Shown here: piece by piece, positions 1 to 13,200 of the stretch | How positions within the stretch are numbered: position 1 is the first letter of the stretch | How the letters are laid out: each line of letters starts with the position of its first letter | Assembly (NCBI GenBank): GCA_914767715.1 | Contig: OU612071.1 | Coordinates: 26,967,681-27,031,680, forward strand | Origin: Membranipora membranacea | Taxonomy: Eukaryota > Bryozoa > Gymnolaemata > Cheilostomatida > Membraniporidae | Length of the DNA stretch: 64,000 bases | Reading direction: 5' to 3' | Notes under the pieces: generated by a model | What the model saw: the letters and a program-made list of their open reading frames with translations, nothing else | Told to the model about the DNA's origin: nothing | The model's database searches: none | Position numbers and translations under genes: made by a program

Positions 1-700
1 CCATTCTTTACTTGTTGGTTGACATGCGGGAAGCCCCCTTCAGAAGCCTTAATAACATCAAATATCATTTCTCGATCTGAGGCTAGGACAGCCTCTGCCA
101 TCTCTGCGTGTATATCTGTGAGAGCTTGTATCAGACACTTACTATCCTCTACTATAGCTGACTTTAGACTGCTGACCTCACTAGTTGGGAGACTGATGTG
201 AAACTTAACATCAGATTCCTGTAGTGAGTTAAATATCTCAAACAGACACCAGCACCTTTTTATTGGTTTCGGATCATTCCAGGGAGACAAGACAAGGAGA
301 ACTTCTCCGATATCCTTAATACCGTTCCTGAATGTAGAGCTGAACCACTCAAAGTCTTTGGAGGCGATCTCGTTCTGATTGTTAGTGAATAAATCAAACC
401 AGAAGTACGAGTCGGGGTTCCTCTCGGCGTGATGCTCCATTACATCAACTACTACATCATAGAATGAGTACCTCCAAGTGTGAGACACAAACACCGTGGC
501 GGGGGCTACGAGGGGCGTCCCCGTCTCCTCATCTCTCAGCTCGGAGTATAGACTGATGTACGGCTGCCCTGTACCTGCTGACTCTGATTTTATGAAAGCT
601 CTGTTGAGTTGTGAAGTGGTCATGTGATCGGTCTTCGCTGCTGGATGTTCAGCTATAAACTTTCTTATAGCTAGAATGTGCATTCCCAGCTGTGTAGATC
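1..700 (-). CDS. Partial gene: TIR-like/SHTW effector domain, probably ahead of TPR repeats
   Basis: The minus strand is open from about 755 to the window edge. I take the exon to begin at 700, after an AG acceptor at 701-702, because the split codon then joins in frame to a candidate exon at 1982-2059; an ATG at 753-755 is the alternative start. The visible 233 residues contain FVSHTWRYSF, YFWFDLFTNNQ, a VLLVLSPW strand and RCWCLFEIF. I recall this set of motifs from N-terminal domains that precede TPR repeats in kinesin-light-chain-like or nephrocystin-3-like proteins of sponges and protists, with a TIR-like fold as a plausible reading. The TPR part, if present, lies beyond position 1. Function is unknown; a signalling or innate-immune sensor is only an inference. 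Coding potential is strong, the family name moderate. Confidence 0.75.
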
Positions 701-755
701 CTACAATGACATTGTAAAGTTTGTAATAGCACTGAATCCCAAAACAATGGTACAT

Positions 756-1981
756 CGCTCAACCACCTAGAACCATAAACATTTTCATTTCTCACTCAAT
801 TTGTTCTCCAAGCTTTCTCATTTCTCTGTTCATGTATTACTCTTGAGTTGTCTGCTCATACAAAAGGAGGGAATAACTCTACCCCAGTAGGATAAAAAAT
901 TATTGTGTTGAGCATCAATCTAGGTCGCCCATAGTTGGCCCTTTGGTTTTTCACCTTCGGCCAGCAGGAATGATCGGTATATATGATGGTGATTGTGCAA
1001 GTATGACAATAATGTCGAAATATCTGCATTGGGACGTTGTGCAAACAAATTACTGTCAAATTAGATCCAATCTGTTTCAGATACGCATTCAACAAACAAA
1101 GATATTTGATTCTGCGGATGCAAGGGGAGACGACAGACGAGGGCGAGAGATTGTCGGGCTGAGACTCTTTAAGAGAACCTCAACCCTTTGATGATTACAC
1201 TTGACTTCTTACAGCTATACAAGTGAACAGGAGATCAGTTACCTGTGTTCGATGTTTGCTCATTTTTGGACATTGTCTGTTTTCCATCTTCTATCCGACT
1301 TTTACCGGTGCTAGCTGAACAGCCCATGCTATCTACAATATTTTCACAAGATAGTTGTTGAGTTTCCTATCTGTTATTTGGAGGAATTGGCACTACACAC
1401 ATGTCAGGAGTAAATCTTAGCTAGTGCGTGTTGACTTAATGTAAGCCAAGCTAACTATTGTAACTATCACAACTAGATAGGGTTTCAGGAAAACTTCTCA
1501 TATATTAATAGCAGATTGCACCTTACGTATAGGGAAAAAGACAAAATTTAATTCGGATGATTATTCAGCCAGAATTTTTGTGAAACGCTTCATCCATCAG
1601 GTGCTCAAAATCAGCTAAAACTGAACCACACAGAGCAGTTTCCTGTTCCTGTTATATTTAGTCTTTGCTCTTTCATTATTACAGCAAAGTCTTGGAGCCT
1701 CCCCTAAACTGAAGTGTTACTCAACTAAAATGTCAGCAACTACTTTGGGTTTTGTACGGCGTCATGCATAAATCTGAAGCAGCGGAGCATTCTTCACTAC
1801 CCATTTATGCATTGCTGCCAAACTTTGTAGTCACTTTAACTTAGCTACTATCTATCGCTAGCTGAGGTGAGAGTTGATATAATATAATCAAGTTGATGCG
1901 TCAACTTAAGCTAGCTGTATAACTTGCGCTCTCAAGCATGTATGTGTAAGGTTTTACAACAAACTAATGCATAGCTCTCAC
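756..1981. other. Putative intron, no recognised gene
   Basis: AT-rich sequence without convincing coding frames or motifs. It would be an intron if the 1982-2059 exon is real, otherwise 5' flanking sequence. Short open frames near 860-1190 occur on both strands and have no recognisable content. Confidence 0.4.
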
Positions 1982-2059
1982 CTGCACCTGAACAGTGGAT
2001 AGTCCAAGCTGTCCCTCCAGTGGCAGCTGAGGTGAACCTGATACTCAACTCACAGCCAG
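1982..2059 (-). CDS. Candidate upstream exon of the left-edge gene
   Basis: This is a 78-nt minus-strand stretch with an AG acceptor before 2059 and a GTGAG donor after 1982. In one frame it reads ELSIRFTSAATGG followed by TAWTIHCSGAG, and its phase (2 nt in, 1 nt out) joins exactly to the exon ending at 700 to give a Gly codon and a continuous reading frame. Neighbouring reading frames are also open over so short a span, so the evidence is phase compatibility and splice sites only. No further upstream exon was recognised. Confidence 0.45.
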
Positions 2060-3280
2060 CTTAGTAATGAGGCAAAATGTGACTGATGGAAGAGCTGTAC
2101 TATACATGTCAAGTTACTATTATAGGATGGATGAAGTTATATTGACTCGTTCTTGTTTATATGTAACTATGGAGCATAGCCTGAGATTCACAATACTCAA
2201 GATATGATATTAGAGGGGATTGATGATGATGATGATAAAAAACTCTTTTGTGTTCAGTTCAGTCAAATAAAATCAATAATCCTGTTTGTCTGACTGAGTG
2301 AAGCAAGGCCTAATCATAGATAGCAGCATTAGGTCTAGACCAAGTATGATTCATTTTACCAGCATTGAAATTGCTGGCTTGTCAGTAGAGGGGGCAATTC
2401 CAAGGCTGGCAAGTTTGATCTAACTTAATCTAGCAAAGGCACATTTATCATACTAGTAATGATATTGAATACTGTAGTGTTTGTATGCACAGGGTTTCAA
2501 ATTTGAAGCAATCAAGTTAAAAGACAGTAGAAAAGCTGAGTGATTTTAACTTGATAAACAAAAGATACAACTGTTCCTGGTGTTGCAAAACTAGCTTCTC
2601 ACTTCAATCTATCAGGATGGCTTTTCTTCGAATTTGGATGTTAAACGTTGCAGATTATTGGAAGGAAGTATATCAGCAGAGACTGATCTGGAAGGAAGTT
2701 GTGTAATTGCATAGAGTCATCAATGTAACAAAAATAACATAAATTATCATCACCACATTAGCTGAATAATATCAGATAAAATTGAACCACTCCAAAATAG
2801 ACATCTCTGGATTAACCAGAAAAAGATCAACAGCAAAATTAATTTTGGGACAAACTCCTCCCCATACCTGGCAGCAGCTTTGCTATTGAGAAAAAATTAT
2901 TTTAAAATAACTTAATCATTTCTCCGGAAATAAATTATGACCACTATGCACAGAAGTGTTTGACCCATTCTCACGAAAAAAGTACGCCTCCGATCTCGAA
3001 ATCCCTGTTAGGAAGAAAAAGGATAATTATAAAATAAAATATAGATATAGTTTCAGATATCTCATACTGTACACGCTCAACTTGCTAAGCTGAGAATAAA
3101 TTAAAACTGACCCACTGTGTCAGATTGCCCTATATTAGACTTCTGATAATTCTGTCCTTATATTCATATACACGGAGGACAGGGATAATCCCAGTCAGCA
3201 CAGTGACCACGACTTCTCAGACCAAAAATATTCCTACCAATGGCAACTGAACCTGGTTAAATAATCGGACTGCAGTTAAA
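2060..3280. other. Noncoding stretch between the left-edge gene and the 20-bp minisatellite
   Basis: No supported exon. A short frame on the minus strand near 2930-3005 follows a good pyrimidine tract and CAG, but its phase does not fit the last golgin exon, and it is not called. Confidence 0.4.
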
Positions 3281-3627
3281 GCCGCTCCATCACAGTGAGG
3301 GGCGCTCTGTTACAGTGAGAGCCGCTATGTTACAGTGAGAGCCGCTATGTTACAGTGAGAGCCGCTTTGTAACAGCCATAGCCGCTCTGTTACAGTCGTA
3401 GCCGCACTGTTACAGTGGGAGCCGCTCTGTTACAGTGGGAGCCGCTCTGTTACAGTGGGAGCCGCTCTGTTACAGTGAGAGCCGCTCTGTTACAGTGAGA
3501 GCTGCTCTGTTACAGTGGGAGCCGCTCTGTTACAGTGAGTGCCGCACTGTTACAGTGGGAGCCGCTCAGTTACAGTGAGAGCCGCTCTGTAACAGCCATA
3601 GCCGCTCTGTAACAGCCATAGCCGCTC
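3281..3627. repeat. 20-bp minisatellite, about 17 copies
   Basis: Direct tandem repeats of a 20-bp unit, consensus GCCGCTCTGTTACAGTGAGA, from 3281 to about 3627. Some units have the variant ending AACAGCCATA, and these occur in small groups, which suggests local homogenisation. It lies downstream of the golgin gene on the minus strand. No reading frame is evident. Confidence 0.95.
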
Positions 3628-3639
3628 TACATACTAACT

Positions 3640-4288
3640 ACAGGCCCACTACAGTGAGAACAGTGTAGTATATGAGGTATGTGTGAGTCTCTCTCTATCT
3701 TATTACTGTGTCCGATCTCTGATAATAAAGTCATGATTCTCTGAGCAGTCACCCCGGGCACTCTGTAAAACAGAAGACAATAAATGATATCAAAAAAGTT
3801 GATGTTTGGTAGAGTCCTCAGTAGGAGGATAAGACATGACTGGGTTAGCATGGGGAGAGCATTGATCTCTCCTAGTTTGGGGAGTATTTATGAGAGAGAA
3901 AAGGTTTGGCAACGCATGTTTGTGATATCAAGGTCATTTGAAGGTAAGGGACATCAGGACCCAGATGACACCTTACGACTAGATGACTGAGTTTGGCCCA
4001 CATAAGACAGCAGCCGGGTATGACCAACATGATTTTGATGGTGAAACAGCAAGAGTACATACACTGCTTGTCTTGCCACTTTTGACTCCTAAAATGAAAA
4101 TGGTAACATATATTCTTCGGAGCACATTTATGACATCAGACCGAGGAGATAGAGAACAGAGCAGATCTTGATCCTAGATTATTTAAATTCAAATTCCTGT
4201 TGAGCTTGTAGGGAGCCTTGAAGGTTGCCAAAACAAGCGATGTCAGAGCCTCTTTGTTATCTCTGCAAACTAAACAGTGCTGATAAAC
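3640..4288. other. 3' flank of the golgin gene
   Basis: No convincing exon. A minus-strand frame near 3872-4060 starts after a plausible acceptor (TTTTAG near 4091) but does not resemble a GM130 C-terminus in any phase. It could hold 3' UTR or a missed last exon. Confidence 0.35.
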
Positions 4289-7200
4289 TTACTGCTCATT
4301 GCCATCGACAAAGTCATGACTAAGATCTAATAGTGGTGTAGAGGTTCCTGCAGCCATGTGATTGGTTACCGCTGAGGTGGTATCCATGGTAATGTCATCA
4401 GTGGGCGTGGTCTCATCTGTGGGTGTGGTCGGATGTGATATGGAGGCAGTTGATTGGTTAATTATAGCTTCTACTTGTGATGTGTCTGAATCAGATTCAT
4501 AATCAGGCCAATCTGAAATAGGACAAAATCTTTGTTTATTAAAATGTCGGGATTGAAGTGAGTCGCAGAGAATAAAAAGATACACAAGTACACAAGTACA
4601 CAAGTTAGGGCACAGAGAGAGGGTTACAGAGAGCCATGACAAATCCCATTGAAATTACAAAAGATCATAAATTTATTGACCTCGGATGGTACTTAACAAA
4701 ATATACCAACAAACGTATATATGTAACATTATTATTATAATCGTTAAACAACCACTATAACCCAGTTACGTATAACAGATATCAATACATAAAACGATAT
4801 AATACAACATATATTATAATTGACATAAAACTAACCTGGATCAGTAGCAGGAGCAGACAATCTCTGATCTGTTGTCTCACTACTAAGTTGTCTTCTCTCT
4901 GGTTTATGGTGATTATTATTTTGTGCTAAGGTCGGTACATGTGCACCTGCAAATGTACAGAAATTTTATTATTAAATTAACCTAATTAATTTCAAAATAT
5001 ACATGTTATATAAAAATTCGCACATTATTGGGGTGATAATCAACTTGTAGAACAAATTTACTCACTGAAAATTGTTCGCGGACTAAATATTACCAAATCA
5101 CAACTATGGCTGAATTTACCCAAAACACAACAACATTGTTTTGCCAAGTCGATCTTGCCCGAGCATTTTCTCCAAAGACATCATAAGATCAAGAGACTTA
5201 TTGAGCTTGGTCTACAACTAAACCTGCTAACTATACAGAAAGACGCAGAGAATAAAACAAGAACTGTAGCCTTACCAGGTGTGTTATAAGATTGTAGAAG
5301 TTGTCTTTCCTGTAATAGCCTCACTACCAGACCCTGTAATTCTGCTAATTTATTGGACACTTTCTCCCTTTCATCATTCAGCTGTTGTATAAGCCTAAAA
5401 GAGCAGGAACACAGGCTATGTTACATGGCGAAGGGTGATGGTTAAATCTGGAAGTGAATGGGCAATACACATAATTTGTGTGGATGCCAAAAACAATTCT
5501 CTAGCATGCTGATTTGATAGCCTCTTGTTTGCACTATGACTATTTGTCAGCCAGCTAACTAAAATTCAGTTAACACTCTCAAACAACAAGTCTCTTCTAA
5601 AGTCTCAAACAACAAGTCACTTCTAAAGTCTCAAACAACAAGTCACTTCTTAAGTCTCAAACAACAAGTCACTTCTAAAGTCTCAAACAACAAGTAACTT
5701 CTAAAGTCTCAAACAACAAGTCACTTCTAAAGTCTCAAGCAACAAGTCACTTCTAAAGTCTCAAACAACAAGTCACTTCTAAAGTCTCAAACGACAAGTC
5801 ACTTCTAAAGTCTCAAACAACAAGTCACTTCTAAAGTCTGAAGCAAAAAGTCACTTCTAAAGTCTGAAACAACAAGTCACTTCTAAAGTCTGAAACAACA
5901 AGTCACTTCTAAAGTCTGAAACAACAAGTCACTTCTAGAGTCTGAAACAACAAGTCACTTCAAAAGGCTGAAGCAACAAGTCACTTCTAAAGGCTGAAGC
6001 AACAAGTCACTTCTAAAGTCTCAAACAACAAGTCACTTCTAAAGGCTAAAGCAACAAGTCACTTCTAAAGGCTAAAGCAACAAGTCACTTCTAAAGGCTG
6101 AAGCAACAAGTCACTTCTAAAGTCTCAAACAACAAGTCACTTCTAACAACAAGTCACTTCTAAAGGCTGAAGCAACAAGTCACTTCTAAAGTCTCAAACA
6201 ACAAGTCACTTCTAAAGTCTCAAACAACAAGTCACTTCTAAAGTCTCAAACAACAAGTCACTTCTAAAGGCTGAAGCAACAAGTCACTTCTAAAGGCTGA
6301 AGCAACAAGTCACTTCTAAAGTCTCAAACAACAAGCCACTTCTAAAGTCTGAAACAGCAAGCCACTTCTAAAGTCTGAAACAGCAAGTCACTTCTAAAGT
6401 CTCAAACAAGTCACTTCTAAAGTGTGAAGCAACAAGTCACTTCTAAAGTGTGAAGCAACAAGTCACGATCCCTCAGCACAAGTAAGACCCTCGTCACTAG
6501 TATCCCTTTCTCACACTCACCTATCCTTATCCTCGCCGCGAGTCTTCATGATAGTCCTCTGTTGATGATACAGAGATATATACTCATTGATAGTTTCTGA
6601 CTCGGCCTGAAGCTGCATATTCTCATATTCTAATATCTCTGATTTATCTAATAACTCTGCCTTACTTCTCATCACCTGTGTGTACTTATCCTGTTATATG
6701 TGATATAGAGAGAGTTTTAGTTATGTAATATAAAATATAGAGTTATTTCCTTCCGTTATATAACATACAGGGAGAGAGTTTTAGTTATGTTGGTTATGTC
6801 AGCTACTTGGTTTTCTACTCACTAGCATGTATGACGCTGTTTCTTTACTCTGCTATTTTAAATTATATATTTCACCAAAAGATGCTGACTAATACATTCT
6901 CAGTGTTTTTATCACCACGTAGAAGATGTAGACTTTTTGCAGGGGTTCTCATAACCAACGCATCATGTTACAAATCAGATGGTCTACTTATTCTTAATCA
7001 CAGGCGGTAGCTACTGAATTATACCAAGCCCAAAAGCAACAACCATACAGACTTAGACAAGTTTTGAGAGCTTTGTGGTTGTTATTCAGATTGCATATTT
7101 CAGTAGAATCCTAAACACGAGAACAGCCAGCCCAACCATTGGAGTGAGTGATTTGAGGGCGTTTCACATTCACACACATACCTGTATAGCGTTGAGGGCG

Positions 7201-10200
7201 TTATGTAGGGTCTCATATTGTTGTTGAGTAACTCTGCCTGAGGAATCAGGGCTACTGTGAGGATCACTCTGTGACATGATCTGACTAGATAGCCTGTGAT
7301 TCTCAGATATAAGGTTCTCACAGTGAGTCTGGACTCGCTCACGCTCCGCCTCCAGTTGATAAACTGCAGCTGTTAACTGCTGAATCTGTCAAATGGGTTA
7401 AAATAATCAGGTATAAAATACAATATCTGTGGTGCAGCTTAAAACAATACTTATGAACCTACAGTTGTGACTGATTCCGACACAAAAATCCCTGGATTGC
7501 TGGACCTGAAATGCAAATTTTTGTTGATTAACAGATACCAAAAATCCATCTCTCTCTCATAACTACAGAGATATCACACAAAGACTATTTATTCTTGATT
7601 TAATTACACTTCTTCACTCAATTATCAATTTATTGAAAGAGTAATAGCACACTAAAAAAATGACTCCTGAATCACTTTGACTACTACATACCATCTCAGT
7701 GTGCTGAGTGATCTGTTTTTGTGTAGACTGATCATCTCCCTCTGATGATGTCATAGTCTGCATAGCCTCAGCTTCTACAGTCTGTGTCTGAGCAGCTGCG
7801 GGCTGATCTGTCTCGTCCCCTGCACTAACACTACTCTGTCTACTAGTTCCTGTTAACAGAAAGGGGGGAACAAATTATTATAGGCTTATAGCATATTATA
7901 ATCTGACAGCATGCTCATCAGAATCTGTGTACCAGGCTTCCTGCCCAATCTCAAACAATAGCAAGCCTTAAATCTTTGCTCACTTGGTTTTGCAAGCAAG
8001 AAATTTTATATCAAATTGCTCACTCAGAATTTAAATAGCTCAATCAAAAAGTGAGCGATTTGGGAAGGAGACTTCTGGAAGATCTTGTTCACACAGCCTG
8101 GAGGGTTTTGGTAGATTTTAATTCCAAGACCCCCAAGGCTAACATGTGATATAAGTTGCACTCTGGCCAAACGAAAACGAAGCAGTGTATATACGCGGCA
8201 GGAGTAAGTACTACTTACCCTTCTGTACAATCATCTGTCTAAGTTGTGTATTCTGTTCGGTTAGAGCTCTGATAGTCTCCTGACTAGTGTGGACTTCTCT
8301 CTGCAGTGTTCCCATCACCTGCAGCCACACAAAACAGAGGAACATCATCACAAATAGCAGTCGCACAAATCAGAGGGATATATCACTCTGGCTCTACCGT
8401 CTGGGTCCTAAATACTACTGTACAAAACAACTGAGTCAACATTCTCTGAGATTCCTTTGATGTCTTATTCAATTTTTTGATTTCACTCCTATATAAGCTA
8501 TGTATATATATATATATATATAAGCTATATATATATAAGCTATGTATATATATATATATATATATAAGCGGTAGTTTTGATTCTAAAAATTGATTTGTTT
8601 GATGTACTTGTGTGTCAGTGATTAATGAACCAACCAATCACTTATGTGAGAGTGAATATCGTCCAGAATGGGATTTACTTATACGTATTGATTTATTATA
8701 CAAGGCCTGTATTTTTGTAATTCACTACAAATATCATTTTTGTAGTTGTGGTGAAACAAAAGAAATTGAAGCCAGATTCGAGTTTCTTTTTTTGTAAGCA
8801 ATCTGAATTCAGCTGAGGTGTCACACTCACATTGGTATTTTGTAACGTGCTCAAATCGAGGAAATCTGAATCAGTTACTCACAATATAGTTATATTAAAC
8901 TCTGGTATACCTGTATCTGAGCCTCATAGTGCCTGATTCTATCTGCCAGCTGCTCCTGCTGATGTGACATTTTAGATACTGATGTCAGCTGCTCTTCATG
9001 CTCTGTAATAAACCTGCAGCCACAAAATAAAACAGATGGTCATCACACGGAGATAGAGAAGTGGTATACTCCAAGGACCAGCGGCATGCTCAACAATCCT
9101 GAACCAGATGTTCAACACCCAATTAATGGTGGATTGTCTTTGCTACCTGGCTCAAGCTAATAAAAGAAAAATATTTGGAACAGTGATACCTATGTTGGCT
9201 TATCAACCTCATCACTTATTTTTATGCCTAATTAACAAATGAAAAGTGCCGCTCAGTCACTCTAAATCCTAATCCTAGCTTATACTATGTGACCAGTACA
9301 TATTATTGACTGATATATAACCAGTGGTCTAAGTGGACTGTTTTCTTTGTGGGTACTTTACTCTCTGAGTTGAAATTCGTTTTGAGAATTTTTTGCAATT
9401 TCTAGACCAAATTATGCAGAGATATGGATCTGTAATAGTATGATTGATATCTGGTCAAAAGAGACAACTTGACACTGTTTTTGAAAAGAATCCAGTGGGA
9501 ACTGTGTTCTAAAGATTCCCCTCTATATTTTTTTGCGGGAACTCAGTTCCCACCAGTTCCCACTCACTCAGAACACTGTATATAACACGGTTTCTTACCT
9601 CTGTTTCTCAGAGAGCTCAGACCCCGTCTGATTAAGCTCCTCCTCCACATTAGCTAGTCTATTAGATAACTCCTTATTAACATGTTCCTCTCTCTGTAGT
9701 GATGTCACAGCCGTCATATTATCTTCTGACATCTTAATGAATCTATCACCACACAATACAGAGTTAACAAATCTGTCACCACACAATACAGAAATGATGG
9801 TTATTCATCTGTATTTGACCCTCAATTGGTGATTTTTGCACAACAAGCAAACAATCAGATATCAATCCCACGGCTGTGAACTTAACAGCTAGACCAAGAA
9901 TTGTATGACCCTCTGCTGACTATAATATATATCAGTGTATTGTATGACCCTCTGCTGACTATAATACGAGTGAATTTATTTATAGAAATGTGGGTTGTCA
10001 GGCAAAGTTGTGACTCAGCAATATAAAACTTCTATCTTTGATCCATCAGCCAACAACAGGCCACAACATTAATAATGAGATAAGCAGCTGCACACAGTAT
10101 ATGCTGGTATAACAAAGAGTATGCAGTGTAAAATACTATCTGCAGGAAATGGTTGGGTAGGTCAGTCAAATCAGGGATGGAAGCAGAGATAGAGATGGTA

Positions 10201-13200
10201 TTGTGATCTTATAGGCAACATTAATACACCGTTGCCCAGTAAGAATTTGTTTAAAGGTAAATAGACCTATCAAATGTGAAGAGCTACTTTTTCGGCAGGA
10301 TTTTGGAGAGGTTGTATGAAATGCAAACAATTTGAAAGCTACAGATTGTGATAATTTAATACCTCAACATTAGTGTAAACATTATGTAAACCTAATTTCA
10401 ATCCAATCCTTGGTCAAACTACTGTCAGGATGCTGGTAGTGGTATCCCATCACCAACCATAGCCCGGGCACTACAAATCATGCAGCTGTGATTGTTCATG
10501 GAACCCCCCCACCAGCATCCCGGCCAGAGTTCGAACATTTAAACTTGATAAGTATAAGACTATCCTCTCACAATCCTAGCTTACCTGCTCTCCAGTTCCT
10601 CTAGTTGTGTCTTGAGTTGCTTATTTTGACTCAGAGCTCGACTAAGAGCAGATTTATCTCCCTCGACTGTCTCCAGTAATCGTCTGGAGTTGTCCTTCTC
10701 ATCCTGTATCCTCTCTAGTGTAGACTCCAGTGTGGATAAACTCTCCTCCTTCTCCTCCAATAATCTATAAGAGAGTCATTTATAGGTCAAGTGAACATCC
10801 AATTGAATTGCATGATATTAATATAGGTCAATCATATACAGTAACGCTTTCCTGAGCAGCTATATCAGATGGCACAAGCTATGGTGTATACACATACTTT
10901 CAACAGGCAACGGACAAGGTAAGGTGTTTTTTTTCAATGACTGGCACATAACGAAAAGCTTTTTTGTTTCTTAAAGATGATGATGATGCCAATAAAAGTG
11001 TTGAAAAAAAAGAAGTTTTGGATGTGATCCTACTGGTTGACCCCAACAACCAAATCCAATGAAACAATTCAATATAAATCCTGCAACTTTATGTCACATA
11101 CTGAGATATGCGTGACAGAGGTCAGAGCTCATTAACTATAATATTCTTCCTCACCTGGACAGATGTTGATTATCAGAAGATAGAGCTTCACAGTTTTTAG
11201 CGAAAGCCTCACATTGAAGCCTCAGCTGTTCATATTGAGCTAGGACTTGTTGCACTTGTTCCTCACTATAAGTAGGTGGACCTGGAGGGGGCGTAGCGCT
11301 GGCGCCCGTACTGTCTGGTGTGTCAACAGGACTAGGTACTGGAGCCTCAGATGCTGATTCTTCTAACTCATCTGCAAAGAATTGTGTGATTTCACGAATT
11401 GCATAATGACGTAATACCATCATGTGTTTTCTGAATTATGCAATTATTTGATAAATCTTTAATAACTGCTATGGAATATATAACTTGACTTAGTGAGTAA
11501 ATGTAAACCGCAGGGAGCCATCAAAACAACCAAATCAACAAAATCCGGAGGGTAGTTTTTTATCTGGTTCTATCTCAGGGGTGTAATTCACATCTATCCT
11601 TGTAACAGGGTGTTATTGGATGGTTATAATATCAAAATAGGAAGGTGGTGGATCAAGGCGCCCTGAAGCCAAGTGAATTACCAGGCTGAAAATCAGAATG
11701 GTTGTACGCTAGGAATCCTCCACGTTGAGGAAAGGAGAGTTGTACGTACAGTGTAGTACTTACCTATTTGTTGTTGTAGTTTAGTGTTATCTAAGTGTAG
11801 ATCTTGTATTTGTTGTTCTAGAGATGTATTCTGTTTTTGACTAGTTTCTAATTCGGAATGTGTCTGTAAGAATAGATAAAAGAAAGTGGTTCTCATGATT
11901 GATGGTACTCTCATATGATGATCAGTTCTTCTTTCGATATTACAGGTGGAGATTTTTGTTCTGCATCTCAATCTAATAATGATGGTAGTGTTATCTATGG
12001 TAGACCAATGAAGAGGGAGTTCATTGGGTAGACACTATTACCGTTGTTGACAGTATATCCTTATATCATTATAATTACCTGTTGTTGGTCATGCTGCAGA
12101 CTAGATATAATCTGATTATATTGTTCTACATATTGATTTCTCTCAGATACAGCTCTCTGTAACGAATCCTCCAACTGTCAAATATAAACATTATCATCCA
12201 TTCAAAATATGTGTAAATACAAACATCATTGGAAACATCAAACACAATACAATAAAATTGAGACGTCAGAAATTGTGGTTCCAGGGCTCAAGATGGATTG
12301 ATAGACTAGTTTGTCTGAAGAGAAGCAGAGATTGGCCTGGGATTGTTTGAACTGATCAATAATTTTGAAGCAACCAAATACATAATTTCCAAAGAATGGG
12401 TGGTTATTAATTCCAGAGTGATTGGTAATGGGAGTGACAGTTTGTTCCAAAGTTAACTGGATGATAAATCTAGCAGCTTCACATTATCATGTAATAATCT
12501 TTGTTGTGAGCCGGTAATTTTCCCTGGTGCTAAGGAGGTCGGGTGCTAAGGAGGTCGGGTGCTAAGGAGGTCGGGTGCTAAGGAGGTCGGGTCTGGAGGT
12601 CGGGTATGGTTTCAGGTTTCAGGCTTCACCATAAGGATCTTCATATTGTATGTTTATTATACCTGAGCAATGGTCTCATGTTGCTGTGTACTTTGGCCCT
12701 TTAGTTCCTCAATCTGCTCAGCATACAAGTCGGGACGTGTACCAGCACCCCCGCCTTCTCCACCATTACTGAGCTGTTGAATGTAGGCTTGAGATAGCTC
12801 TAGTTTACCGCTCATATCAGACAGACTGGCCTCTAACTCAGCATTAGCTGACAATTTTGACTGTAATTGCTTCTCTAGCTGTGCTTTCTGTTCTAACACC
12901 TCCTCGAGGTCTCGACTGTAATGATGACATTATATAAGTACTAGGCGACCTAGCCTGAGAGTGAGTGATCACTAAGTTGTATCAGATAAAAAGACAATGT
13001 ACATATAAAGCTTTTTTTCAATAATAGAGAATGATTGTTATGTTGAATGTTTTGGACTTATCACAAACCAACCTAAGAATTTGCATAACATTTCCAGCAC
13101 AAATACTTATATCAAGGAGTTTTCTTCCCCTTGACATTAAGGAGACAACTCCTTGAAACACTATAAAAATTGCCAATTAACCAGCCCCTGACAACTCATT

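Noticed and set aside
19-201. 60-residue plus-strand open frame at the left edge
   Set aside because: It is the antisense shadow of the SHTW-domain exon, whose minus-strand frame has clear conserved motifs.
2935-3005. Minus-strand frame reading SEAYFFRENGSN as a possible GM130 C-terminal exon
   Set aside because: The strong acceptor puts it in the wrong phase for the donor at 4291, and similarity to the GM130 tail is limited to a few aromatic residues.
3872-4060. Minus-strand open frame downstream of the golgin gene
   Set aside because: It has an acceptor-like start but no resemblance to golgin C-termini. It is Cys/Leu-rich and looks random.
3281-6467. CRISPR array
   Set aside because: Both repeat blocks are contiguous tandem minisatellites without unique spacers, in a eukaryotic genome.
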